From contig NZ_JBHUOV010000007.1 in the NCBI RefSeq assembly GCF_042686125.1, positions 238,726-302,725 of the forward strand: a DNA stretch of 64,000 nucleotides, read 5' to 3'. The position numbers and the translations under genes are program-made. Position 1 is the stretch's first letter, and each line of letters opens with the position of its first letter. This stretch comes from Oceanihabitans iliipiscarium. Lineage in GTDB: Bacteria > Bacteroidota > Bacteroidia > Flavobacteriales > Flavobacteriaceae. Of the stretch, positions 52,352 to 61,068 are shown piece after piece. Below the pieces are notes generated by a model that was given only the letters and a program-made list of their open reading frames with translations, did no database searches and was not told where the DNA came from.

Positions 52352-54559
52352 TTACGATAAAAATTTAGATTTTAAAAACTTAATATATCCATCCTGTGGA
52401 TCATCTGTTTGCATCATGCTTGTATAAGCCATATATGCATTAGTGTGAATCGAAATTTTTTCTCGTATTCCAGCCATTTTTGAAGCTTGTTTGTAATATG
52501 ATTTTGAAGCTTCAAGATCTCCCAAATACAAACTGGCTTCACCTAAAGTTGCTAATTTCCACATGTTGTTTAGCGGAATTTTTTTAGTGGCTTCTAATGC
52601 TTGTTCTGCATAAACTTTCATTTGGGTGTAATCTTCATTTATGATTAAACTAAGAAAAGCTAAATTAATTGCATGATAATAAATCTGATTGATGTCGTTC
52701 TTTCCTTCGGCAATTTCTAAAGCTTGTTTATAATATTTAATAGCATTCAGACCATGTTCTGCTTCATATTCTGCTAAATATTTTCGCTTATATCGTCCGC
52801 CTAAAATACCAAGTAAATCAGAATTATCTTTTGCTAAGTCATGAGTGTTTAGAATGTCTAAGGCTTCTTTTCTTCGATCCATGCCTTCTAATGCAAATAT
52901 TAATTTAGTCAATCCTTTTTTGTCTAAAGCCTTGGTGTTTGGGAGTAGTTTTTTAATAACAGCATCATATTCACCTAAAACCAAATTGATGTCTTCTTTA
53001 GAGGTAAATTGATTCAAAAAAGTAGTATTAGTTAATGTACTTTTAATTAAATCGTAGGTGTCATTTTCCCGATCACTTTTTTGTATTATAGAATAATGAG
53101 AGCCTTCAACAGTTACAGAATCTTCGTCTTTAAATGGTGTTAAATTAGATTTTACAGTCACATATTCATCGTTGGTTCCAGCGATAACTTTTAGTGTAAA
53201 AGGATAAGCATGATTAAAAGCTGAGTTCCAATCTTTTCGAAGTGATTTTATAAAAGGTGATTTTGCATGAAGGTCTTTTAACAGATTGTTCCATCCTTCA
53301 TTTTTAGTCGAGCTGTCTAAACCATTATTGGGTGTTCCAAATAAGAACACATGACTTATTTTATCCTTTAAGTTCTTGTCTAAATCTAATATTGCACGTT
53401 GTACAACAAGACCACCAAGACTATGTGCTATAATCGCTATACGATCATATTTCTCATATTTATGTTTGATTGAAGTTTTTAAATAAGCGCTGTTAATTTT
53501 AATATCGTTTTCTGAAGCCCAAGTATTTTTACCTAATTCAGGAGTCATATTTTCACTGTAACCTAAAGGAAACATATTCCAGCCTTCAAGATCTGATTCA
53601 TTGGCTAAGAGCTCAGGAATTTCCCCAAAGCTTTCAGAAGATTGACCTGAAAAACCATGAACAAATAAAATAACATTATTGGCATTTTCTGTCTCTTTAT
53701 AAACCGTTACAACTTTCTTACTGGTTTTATTAGAATCGATGCGTTGTTCCTCTGTATTGCTACCTTCAATAGGAATTACTTTATCCTGTAAGTTTTTAGG
53801 CACGTTACTAAGAATAAAATCATCATATATTTGAAGATTAGCATAAGGGTTTTGAGTAGGATAACGCTCAGGAACTTTTTTAAAGATATATCGAACTACC
53901 TCTGATATCCTAACATAAGGCTCGTCAAAATACGCGCGATGCTCTCCTTTTAAAACTTCAATTAAGCATTTAGTATAAAGGCTATTCACATCACCATCTA
54001 AAATATAGGATAACTGATTTTCTCTACATGACGAGACAATAGACATTCCTCTGCCGTCATCTATGCGTTGGGCTAATCCATCAGCTTGTTCTAAATTATC
54101 TTTAGCACCAGTTTTAGCAGATCTTGTATTGGTTACAGATTGTGTCATTCCAGCAGCATGGCAACAATCCAAGAAAAAAATTAATCGTCTTGAAGTAATA
54201 CTTGCAATTTTTTCCTTAAGCTCTTCAGCAGTAACCCAAGTGGTTTCATAATTAACATCATCAAAACCATTTGGAACTAAATAAAATTGATTCCAAGGTT
54301 CGTATAAGCCACCATGCCCTGAATAAAAAAGCATTACTGAAGAGTTCTCGTCAGTTTTTGAGATTATAGTATCAAAAGCCTCTAAAATGCCTTTTCGATT
54401 GGCTTTTTTATTAGTGATAAGAATGATGTTTTCTTTAGGGTATCCTGCGAGTTCCTCATCTGCAAGAATACTATATATAGATTCTGCATCTTTTACAGAA
54501 ACAGGTAAGTCATCTCCAACTCCAATTATTAAAGCATATGCATTAGATAGTGTCGACAT
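52352..54559 (-). CDS. Caspase-alpha/beta-hydrolase-TPR fusion protein
   Basis: A 735-residue three-part protein. Residues 5-250 are a peptidase C14 (caspase/metacaspase-like) domain with His82 in YSGHGG and Cys133 in FLDCCHA, the catalytic dyad. Residues 290-510 are an alpha/beta hydrolase: VILFVHGFSGQ (oxyanion), AHSLGG with Ser380, GTNDEYV with Asp464, and GSHYSI with His488, so a full triad is present. Residues 525-715 are helical repeats of TPR type, resembling the TRAF-binding region DUF4071 (LGGRYKRKYLAEYEAE, AIKYYKQALEIAEG). No signal peptide is present. It is the second gene of the operon, 17 bp after the membrane sensor gene. The mixture suggests regulated proteolysis plus an esterase or lipase. 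Confidence 0.92.
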   Translation of the reverse strand: MSTLSNAYALIIGVGDDLPVSVKDAESIYSILADEELAGYPKENIILITNKKANRKGILEAFDTIISKTDENSSVMLFYSGHGGLYEPWNQFYLVPNGFDDVNYETTWVTAEELKEKIASITSRRLIFFLDCCHAAGMTQSVTNTRSAKTGAKDNLEQADGLAQRIDDGRGMSIVSSCRENQLSYILDGDVNSLYTKCLIEVLKGEHRAYFDEPYVRISEVVRYIFKKVPERYPTQNPYANLQIYDDFILSNVPKNLQDKVIPIEGSNTEEQRIDSNKTSKKVVTVYKETENANNVILFVHGFSGQSSESFGEIPELLANESDLEGWNMFPLGYSENMTPELGKNTWASENDIKINSAYLKTSIKHKYEKYDRIAIIAHSLGGLVVQRAILDLDKNLKDKISHVFLFGTPNNGLDSSTKNEGWNNLLKDLHAKSPFIKSLRKDWNSAFNHAYPFTLKVIAGTNDEYVTVKSNLTPFKDEDSVTVEGSHYSIIQKSDRENDTYDLIKSTLTNTTFLNQFTSKEDINLVLGEYDAVIKKLLPNTKALDKKGLTKLIFALEGMDRRKEALDILNTHDLAKDNSDLLGILGGRYKRKYLAEYEAEHGLNAIKYYKQALEIAEGKNDINQIYYHAINLAFLSLIINEDYTQMKVYAEQALEATKKIPLNNMWKLATLGEASLYLGDLEASKSYYKQASKMAGIREKISIHTNAYMAYTSMMQTDDPQDGYIKFLKSKFLS

Positions 54560-54576
54560 AGTTTATTCTTTAAATT

Positions 54577-56538
54577 TTAGTGCCAAAAATTCATAACACT
54601 TTCAAACTCTTTAGTTTTTAAGTAGGATTTAAAATGAGGATCATTTTGGAATGAAGTCGATGTGTATAGATGACCATCTAAAAGCGATTTCCGTAAATGC
54701 TTAAACATGTCCTCTTTGTTTTCAGTAGAAGCATAGTATTTCGCAAAGGCATAATCGATGTTTCCATATTGATAGTCCGCTCTTAAATCATTTAAAGAAA
54801 GTATAAGGTCTTCTGCTTTTTGAGCATGACCTAACTTGTAATTTGAAATGGCTAAATAGGTTGTGAAATTTATGTTTTTAGGATTTGCTTGATATAGATT
54901 TTTGAATATTTTTTGTGCGTTTGAAAAATCTTCTTTCATATAATAAGCCTTAGCCAAAGTATAGCTATTACTCTCAAGAGGACTTGAATGGATTATTTTT
55001 TCAAAATATTCATCAGCCTTACTTTTTTCATTTAAAAGGACATACTCATTACCAGCAAAAAGACACATGTTTTGCCAATCTTCAAGTGGCAATTCTAGCT
55101 TTAGGAGATCAATAAAAGTATTTACTTCTGCGGATTTATTTGATCGTATATAGGCGGTTACTAATGGTTTTTTTAAATACGTGTCTTCTATGATTTCAAT
55201 AGCTGGCTTTAAAGCTGTAATAACATCATCATATTTTTTGAGCTCAATATCTGCTAAAGCTTTGGAATAAATTCTATATGGACAAAAGGCACAATTTAAT
55301 AAATCGAGTCCTTCCATAGTAACTTCATTGTATATTGAATCAAGTTCTTTTGGGCGATTTACAAATTGCAAAGCTACTGTCATGAATGTAGAGTTGGTTT
55401 GAATATCAAAAGGCGCAAAATCGTATTCCTTTTTTATAGTGCTGTATATCTTGTCGTTCTTACCATGTATTAATGCCTCATAATGATTTAATAAATTACG
55501 CTGTCTTGTGTTATTAAAAGAACTAGGACGAATAGCCTTTCTTAAAGAATCAGCTTTTTTATATTCGCCTAAACCATAATAGTAAGCAATTCGTAATACT
55601 TTAGGTTCGAAATAATTAGAATCGATTGCAATAGCTTTATTTAACAAGTCGATATACATAGCCTCATTTGAAAAATTAGCTTTAGCGTTTAAAACATTTT
55701 GGTACGCTTTATATTTCGGAGGCGTTTGCTGTAAATTAAGTTTTGGATGATCTTTAGTAATCAAATAGCCAATGATACGTTGTTTAAGTTCTTCGATACA
55801 GTCTAAAGGCTTATCCTTATCACATTCATTATTTTTAAAAGCAATAATTGTCTCGTTAATGTTTTCGCCAGCAATAGCGCATTGCAGAATTAATGTATTG
55901 CCTTCTAAGTAGAAGTTTCCAGAAATTATTTTACTAGGTTTAAAATAGTCCTGTAATATGGTTTCATTATCCTCAGAAGTTGCCTGAGCATTTAAAATGC
56001 TTAGATAGTCACTTACTATTTCAGGAGAGACTACTTGAGCAACTTGATTTTCAGTAATGCCATGAACAATCCAGTCTGCAGCCATTTTTCCTATAATATC
56101 AAATTCTGAGTTTCCTGTATTATTGCCAAACTTAAGTACAGCAATTTTATCACTTTTTTCAAAAACAGGTAATTGTAATTTGGTAAGAAATTTATTGTTT
56201 ACGATAAAAACAATAAATAATGCGCACAATAATGTGATAATGGATAGAGACGAATAAAATAATTTTTGAAATTGATTTTGCTTCTTCTTTAGTTCGTCCT
56301 CATCTAATTGTTCTTTTTCAGATTTAGAGATTCTATATTTCCATATAAATAAAGTGTAAATGGGAAATATAGCAAGTAGGGTAATGATTAAATAAGTTAC
56401 AGATTTCTCAGGTAAACCAAGAGGTTCCCATGTTATAGCTAAGGCTTGAAGAGCGACCCAACTGGATACAATAAATATGGATAGCTTTTTAAAAATTTGC
56501 TTATCCCGACATTCTATTAAAAAAGGTCTAAAATTCAT
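54577..56538 (-). CDS. Membrane TolB-like/TPR sensor-type protein
   Basis: A 653-residue protein. Three membrane helices (about 20-38, 47-67 and 95-113) frame the segment WEPLGLPEKSVTYLIITLLAIFPIYTLFIWKYRI, which is the N-terminal membrane unit found in many bacterial cyclase, kinase and TPR signalling proteins. Residues 131-240 match the TolB/FlgO-like domain (IAVLKFGNNTGNSEFDIIGKMAADWIVHGI). From about 280 the protein is TPR-like. The ATG at 56538 is preferred; an in-frame ATG at 56574 adds 12 residues. As first gene of the operon it is the natural candidate for the input or sensor component. Confidence 0.85.
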   Translation of the reverse strand: MNFRPFLIECRDKQIFKKLSIFIVSSWVALQALAITWEPLGLPEKSVTYLIITLLAIFPIYTLFIWKYRISKSEKEQLDEDELKKKQNQFQKLFYSSLSIITLLCALFIVFIVNNKFLTKLQLPVFEKSDKIAVLKFGNNTGNSEFDIIGKMAADWIVHGITENQVAQVVSPEIVSDYLSILNAQATSEDNETILQDYFKPSKIISGNFYLEGNTLILQCAIAGENINETIIAFKNNECDKDKPLDCIEELKQRIIGYLITKDHPKLNLQQTPPKYKAYQNVLNAKANFSNEAMYIDLLNKAIAIDSNYFEPKVLRIAYYYGLGEYKKADSLRKAIRPSSFNNTRQRNLLNHYEALIHGKNDKIYSTIKKEYDFAPFDIQTNSTFMTVALQFVNRPKELDSIYNEVTMEGLDLLNCAFCPYRIYSKALADIELKKYDDVITALKPAIEIIEDTYLKKPLVTAYIRSNKSAEVNTFIDLLKLELPLEDWQNMCLFAGNEYVLLNEKSKADEYFEKIIHSSPLESNSYTLAKAYYMKEDFSNAQKIFKNLYQANPKNINFTTYLAISNYKLGHAQKAEDLILSLNDLRADYQYGNIDYAFAKYYASTENKEDMFKHLRKSLLDGHLYTSTSFQNDPHFKSYLKTKEFESVMNFWH

Positions 56539-56622
56539 TAAACGTTGAAATATATAGCAATTACATTTTAACAATGCTGTTTAATAATTGCATAAGTTAC
56601 ATATTTTTAGTAATATAGTGTA

Positions 56623-56637
56623 TTCTATCTTATAGAA
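56623..56637. promoter_or_regulatory. Short palindrome in the divergent control region
   Basis: TTCTAT-CTT-ATAGAA, a 6-bp inverted repeat with three-base spacer, halfway between the start of the membrane sensor gene and the repeat-peptide ORF. It could be an operator; no consensus promoter is recognised in the interval. Confidence 0.3.
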
Positions 56638-56697
56638 AAAATCATGGTAAAAAGATTATCATGAATAAATGCTATTAACCAATTAATCCAACTAATT

Positions 56698-56874
56698 ATG
56701 TCAGCAAAAGCAAAACCTGGAGTTAGTATTAAGCCGCAAACAGGAGCAAAAGCAAAACCTGGAGTTAGTATTAAGCCAACAACAGGAGCAAAAGCAAAAC
56801 CTGGAGTTAGTATTAAACCAACAACAGGAGCGAAAGCAAAACCTGGAGTTAGTATTAAACCACGAACTAATTAA
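56698..56874 (+). CDS. Tandem-repeat basic peptide, 58 residues
   Basis: A 58-residue ORF, shorter than the usual cut-off. After MS it consists of four 14-residue units of the form AKAKPGVSIKPxTG (third position variable Q/T/T/R; last unit ends TN). It has 12 Lys and 1 Arg, no acidic residue, no cysteine, no signal peptide and no membrane segment. The 42-bp units are almost identical at DNA level but differ at a few silent and three coding positions, and the frame is open with a TAA stop. It is divergent from the TIR/caspase operon and ends before a terminator. I recognise no family; it may be a substrate, ligand or effector of that system (inference). Confidence 0.72.
   Translation: MSAKAKPGVSIKPQTGAKAKPGVSIKPTTGAKAKPGVSIKPTTGAKAKPGVSIKPRTN
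56704..56871 (+). repeat. Four 42-bp tandem repeats
   Basis: Units at 56704-56745, 56746-56787, 56788-56829 and 56830-56871, with no spacer. Variation is limited to a few bases (for example AAG/AAA and GCA/GCG, both silent, and the tail codons). The unit length is a multiple of three and the repeats stay in the coding frame. Confidence 0.97.
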
Positions 56875-56928
56875 TCAATCCATTTGACTAATTAAAAGAT
56901 CTTATGATTATTTTAAATATAATCAATG

Positions 56929-56958
56929 AAAATCCAATGCACTAGGCATTGGATTTTT
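56929..56958. terminator. Bidirectional terminator
   Basis: Stem AATCCAATGC/GCATTGGATT (56931-56940 with 56946-56955), five-base loop, A run before and T run after. It serves the repeat-peptide gene and the convergent amidohydrolase gene. Confidence 0.9.
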
Positions 56959-56962
56959 AATT

Positions 56963-59900
56963 CTAATGAGATCCTATAGAACAACCACAACTGTGTCTCA
57001 TAAAACTCTGACTCTCTTCATGCCAAGGAAAGGCACTATTATACTTTAAGTTTTCCCAGTAAAACTTAGTTCTAGACTTGGGATGGTTGCCAATTTCATT
57101 CATCGTATTCGTATCATAAATTCTGCCATTAATAATGGTGTATAGAATGCTCTCAGAATTACGAATATCCTCTAAAGGATTTTTATTCATGATAACGATA
57201 TCTGCTAGCTTTCCAACTTTTAAAGAACCAATATCATTGCCCGCACCAATGTAATCAGCGCCATTTAATGTTGCTGACTTTAACGCTTCCATAGGGCTCA
57301 TGCCGCCTTGTACAAGCATCCACAATTCCCAGTGCGCACCTAAACCCTGTAACTGGCCATGAGCACCTAAATTGACTTTTACGCCTGCATCTGCAAGAGC
57401 TTTACATGTTTTAGATACAAGAATGTGTCCGTTTTCATATTCACTTTGTGGGATTTTCATTCGATATCTTGAGCGAGCATCAATAATACTTCTTGGCGTG
57501 TACTTTAATAATTTCTCATTTTCCCAAACGTTTGTTCGTTCATACCAAAAAAACTCGCCATTAACTCCACCATAATTAACTATAAGTGTTGGTGTGTATC
57601 CAACTTGACTTTGTCCCCAAAGCGTTAAAACATCTTTATAAACAGGAGCAACTGGAATGTTATGTTCAATTCCAGTATGTCCATCCATAACCATAGTCAT
57701 ATTATGATAAAAATGCGAGCCACCTTCAGGAACTACAAAAATATTTTCTTCTCTTGCTGCTTGAATAACTTGCTGTCTTTGATCGCGTCTTGGCTGATTA
57801 TAACTTTTTACTGAAAGCGCACCAAACGCTTTGGTACGTCTAATTGAGGAACGCGCATCTTCTAAGTTATTGATGACGGCTTTAAAATCGCCATCTGCTC
57901 CATATAAAATAAAGCCTGTAGAGTAAAGGCGAGGACCAACTAAAGTCCCATTTTTTTGTAGTTCAGATAGCGCAAAAACCGTTTCAGTATTGGCTGAAGG
58001 GTCATGAGCAGTAGTCACACCATAGGCTAAATTGGCATAAAATTGCCAGTGCTTTTGAGTGGTCAGTCCATAACGAAAGCCACCAACATGTGCATGAGTG
58101 TCAACAATTCCTGGCATAATGGTTTTTCCATCAAGTTCGTAAACTTTAGCATTTGAAGGAATGTCAACTTCAGAAGTTTTACCTAGAGCTACAATTTTAT
58201 TTTCTTTAATGATTAAGGTACCATTTTCAATCACTAAATCATTTTCCATCGTAATTATTCGCGCTCCTTTTAGCGCAATAGTACCATCAGGTTTATCTGT
58301 TTTGACATTAAGATTAATTTTAATGCTTTGCTCTACTAATGTGTCTGTTTTTTCTGAAGCTTGAGCTGTGAAATATTGATCTCCTAAAGACCAATGTAAA
58401 TTTTTACTGTTTTTAGACCAACTCAAATTAATACCAGCATCTTTTGATAATTTTGTAATTGGAACAAAGGTTGCTTTATCTAAAGCATCAAAATTAAGTG
58501 TTTGACCAATACTAGGCATAGGAGATAAGTAGACCTTATGTAAGTGTTGAAGAGCAATCCATTTTCCATTAGGACTAGGTAGTATTCTGTTTCCATGTTT
58601 TGATTTGACTAGGATACGTTCATCTTTACCATTCAGATCGACACTCTTTAATTCTTTTGTTAATGCGCCAAAATAGACACCTCCTTTTTGGTAAATAATA
58701 CGATTATTTGTTGGATTAAATGTTGGATAATCGCCTTCTTTGATTATAAATTTAGGGTTAGAACCATCAGAGTTCATTGTGTATATTCCAGATTCTTTTG
58801 AGAAGGTTCTTCCTTGTTCATTATTGCCACTTTCTTTTCTATAAGTTATAAGTTTACCGTCATTAGAATAAGCAGGATTTCTATAAATTCCTTTCTTAGA
58901 ACTAAGTTTCTTAGGGTTTCCGCCATGTAGTGATAAAGTATATATAGCACCTAATTGTTCATCATTCCAGGTCACATAAACTATTGTTTTTCCATCAGGT
59001 GAGAATGCTGGTTCAAATTCAAAATCTAAACTTTTAGTTAATCGCTTTGGTTTTCCATTTGGTAGTTTCTTTACCCATAAATAACCAAGGGCATTAAAAA
59101 TAATTGTGTTTTCATCTGGAGAGGTTACAAGATGTCTTATAACTTTAGCGTCAAATGATTCAGGAGCTACTGGTGTTTCAAACTCTAATGCTTTAGCAAT
59201 TTTTAAAGTCACATCAACTGTGAATGGTATATTCTCGACAGTTAATGAATTGATATTAATTCGATTTATTTTACCACCAGACCAAAATACAATATCATTA
59301 TTGTTTGGCATCCAACTAAAATTCGGGTATACGCCAAATATAGCCCAAGCTTCTTGTTGATCTTTATTAAGTTGATCATAAATTGGCCATTCTTCTCCAG
59401 TTTCTAAATCATGAATGTAAAGTACTGTTTTAGTGCGGACACGTTTAATAAAAGCAAGTTTTTTGCCATCTCTAGATATTTGAGGTCTAGCGGCACCACC
59501 AGGTCCACCTGTGATTCTTTCGGTTTCACCTGTGTTCATGTCATACCTGTTAATGGCATAAATTTGTTTATTCGGATCTTTATTGTACTGAAAAAATCCA
59601 CCAGGATAAACATCTTCACTATAATATAAATGCTGACCATCAGGCGATAAAGTAGGCTCATTAACATCCTGTTGGTCATTTTTTCTTGTTGTTACTTTTA
59701 AGCCTTTACTGCCTGATTTATGATACATCCATAATTCACCAGCTCCAGCAGACCGCGTAGATGTAAAATGTTTTCGAGCTATAAGATAATTGCCATCAGG
59801 CGTCCAAATAGCATTGTTAAGTAATCTGAATTTTTCTTTAGTTATTTGCTTGGCATCAGTACCATCTATATTCATTGTCCATATATTATCACCTCCACCA

Positions 59901-60223
59901 GCATCACTTGTGAAAGAAATCATAGTACCATCTGGACTGAATCTTGGCTGAACTTCAAATGGAAGTCCGCTTCTAAGAAGTTTTGCTGCTCCACCATTAA
60001 TATCCATTATATAGATATCTCCAAGCAAATCAAAAGCAATTTGTTTTCCATTTGGACTAACATCTATGTTCATCCATGTGCCTTCATTTGTTGATAGGTT
60101 AACTTCTTTAAAGTCCCACTGACCCTCTGGGTTTGAAACATCCCAAGATTGATCTTTTTCTTGGCTAAATGAGTGGGTAAAAAGAAAGATAAAGGTGAAA
60201 GTAATTATTTGAAAGCGCTTCAT
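56963..60223 (-). CDS. TolB-propeller/amidohydrolase protein
   Basis: A 1086-residue exported protein (signal peptide residues 1-20, HSFSQ). Residues about 40-640 contain PD40/WD40-like beta-propeller repeats (RFSPDGTMISFTSDAGGGDNIWTMN, TLSPDGQHLYYSEDVY, FSPDGKTIVYVTWN). From about 650 an amidohydrolase domain follows: IMPGIVDTHAHVGG (metal HxH), SVKSYNQ, GHTGIEHN, NLGAHGQ, and the C-terminal GKLADIVIMNKNPLEDI. It probably hydrolyses a cyclic or amide substrate outside the cytoplasm; the substrate is unknown. The tail ends HSCGCSIGSH, an unusual CxC motif. Confidence 0.92.
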   Translation of the reverse strand: MKRFQIITFTFIFLFTHSFSQEKDQSWDVSNPEGQWDFKEVNLSTNEGTWMNIDVSPNGKQIAFDLLGDIYIMDINGGAAKLLRSGLPFEVQPRFSPDGTMISFTSDAGGGDNIWTMNIDGTDAKQITKEKFRLLNNAIWTPDGNYLIARKHFTSTRSAGAGELWMYHKSGSKGLKVTTRKNDQQDVNEPTLSPDGQHLYYSEDVYPGGFFQYNKDPNKQIYAINRYDMNTGETERITGGPGGAARPQISRDGKKLAFIKRVRTKTVLYIHDLETGEEWPIYDQLNKDQQEAWAIFGVYPNFSWMPNNNDIVFWSGGKINRININSLTVENIPFTVDVTLKIAKALEFETPVAPESFDAKVIRHLVTSPDENTIIFNALGYLWVKKLPNGKPKRLTKSLDFEFEPAFSPDGKTIVYVTWNDEQLGAIYTLSLHGGNPKKLSSKKGIYRNPAYSNDGKLITYRKESGNNEQGRTFSKESGIYTMNSDGSNPKFIIKEGDYPTFNPTNNRIIYQKGGVYFGALTKELKSVDLNGKDERILVKSKHGNRILPSPNGKWIALQHLHKVYLSPMPSIGQTLNFDALDKATFVPITKLSKDAGINLSWSKNSKNLHWSLGDQYFTAQASEKTDTLVEQSIKINLNVKTDKPDGTIALKGARIITMENDLVIENGTLIIKENKIVALGKTSEVDIPSNAKVYELDGKTIMPGIVDTHAHVGGFRYGLTTQKHWQFYANLAYGVTTAHDPSANTETVFALSELQKNGTLVGPRLYSTGFILYGADGDFKAVINNLEDARSSIRRTKAFGALSVKSYNQPRRDQRQQVIQAAREENIFVVPEGGSHFYHNMTMVMDGHTGIEHNIPVAPVYKDVLTLWGQSQVGYTPTLIVNYGGVNGEFFWYERTNVWENEKLLKYTPRSIIDARSRYRMKIPQSEYENGHILVSKTCKALADAGVKVNLGAHGQLQGLGAHWELWMLVQGGMSPMEALKSATLNGADYIGAGNDIGSLKVGKLADIVIMNKNPLEDIRNSESILYTIINGRIYDTNTMNEIGNHPKSRTKFYWENLKYNSAFPWHEESQSFMRHSCGCSIGSH

Positions 60224-60306
60224 GAAATGAGAATTTTGATTTTTGAAACTGGAAGATAATTATAATTAATAAGATATTTTGTTAAATGGCTATTTAATAA
60301 AACAAA

Positions 60307-60336
60307 AAAATCCGATGCATTAGCATCGGATTTTTT
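60307..60336 (-). terminator. Terminator of the thrS-infC-rpmI-rplT operon
   Basis: Perfect stem TCCGATGC/GCATCGGA (60311-60318 with 60323-60330), extended by A/T pairs. On the minus strand it follows rplT and ends in a T run. Confidence 0.88.
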
Positions 60337-60371
60337 ATAAGCGAAATATGTTTTACAATAGGCGAAACGCC

Positions 60372-60716
60372 TTATTTTACTTTATCTACAATAGCTTTAA
60401 AAGCTTCTGGGTTATTCATCGCTAAATCTGCTAAAACCTTACGGTTTAATTCCACATTGTTAGCTTTTAATTTCCCCATGAATTGAGAATAAGACAATCC
60501 GTGTTCTCTAGCTCCAGCGTTAATACGCGTTATCCATAATGCACGAAATGTTCTTTTTTTGTTTCTACGGTCTCTATACGAGTATTGCATCGCTTTATCT
60601 ACCGCATTTTTTGCTACTGTCCAAACGTTTTTACGTCTTCCAAAGTAACCTTTTGCTTGCTTAAGAACCTTTTTTCTTCTGGCTCTCTTTGCAACTGAAT
60701 TTACTGATCTTGGCAT
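60372..60716 (-). CDS. rplT: Ribosomal protein L20
   Basis: A 114-residue ribosomal protein: MPRSVNSVAKRARRKKVLKQAKGYFGRRKNVW, then WITRINAGAREHGLSYSQFM. It binds 23S rRNA in early 50S assembly. It is the last gene of the operon, 97 bp after rpmI. Confidence 0.98.
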   Translation of the reverse strand: MPRSVNSVAKRARRKKVLKQAKGYFGRRKNVWTVAKNAVDKAMQYSYRDRRNKKRTFRALWITRINAGAREHGLSYSQFMGKLKANNVELNRKVLADLAMNNPEAFKAIVDKVK

Positions 60717-60813
60717 AATTTAATTGTTTTTTGTAGTAGGCGACTAACTTAATAGTGCTTTTAATTTGCCTAACTCCAGGGTTATTAATTTGTTTTAACC
60801 TATTAAAAAAATA

Positions 60814-61011
60814 TTACTTTAAACGTAACATGATTTTAACATTGTTCTCGTCAGCCTTATGTACAACTGTATCATGAGTTAACGCTAGCTTACGCTTTTT
60901 TGATTTCTTTGTTAAGATGTGACTCTTAAAAGCGTGCTTTCTTTTAATTTTACCAGTACCTGTAAGCTTGAAACGCTTTTTGGCACTAGATTTTGTTTTC
61001 ATTTTAGGCAT
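60814..61011 (-). CDS. rpmI: Ribosomal protein L35
   Basis: A 65-residue basic protein: MPKMKTKSSAKKRFKLTGTGKIKRKHAFKSHILTKKSKKRKL, the complete L35 pattern. It lies between infC (57 bp upstream) and rplT in the conserved order. Confidence 0.98.
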   Translation of the reverse strand: MPKMKTKSSAKKRFKLTGTGKIKRKHAFKSHILTKKSKKRKLALTHDTVVHKADENNVKIMLRLK

Positions 61012-61068
61012 TTTATTCCTAGTTTTTTTACTTCGCTTACTATTTTAAATACTGAGCTTTTCAGTATA

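Noticed and set aside
56704..56871. Possible CRISPR array (four regular repeats)
   Set aside because: The 42-bp units are contiguous with no spacers, keep an open reading frame and differ mainly at silent positions; no cas gene is nearby.
50485..56874. Integrative element or prophage around the TIR/caspase operon
   Set aside because: No integrase, transposase, terminal repeats or tRNA attachment site is visible at either edge; base composition looks like the neighbours.
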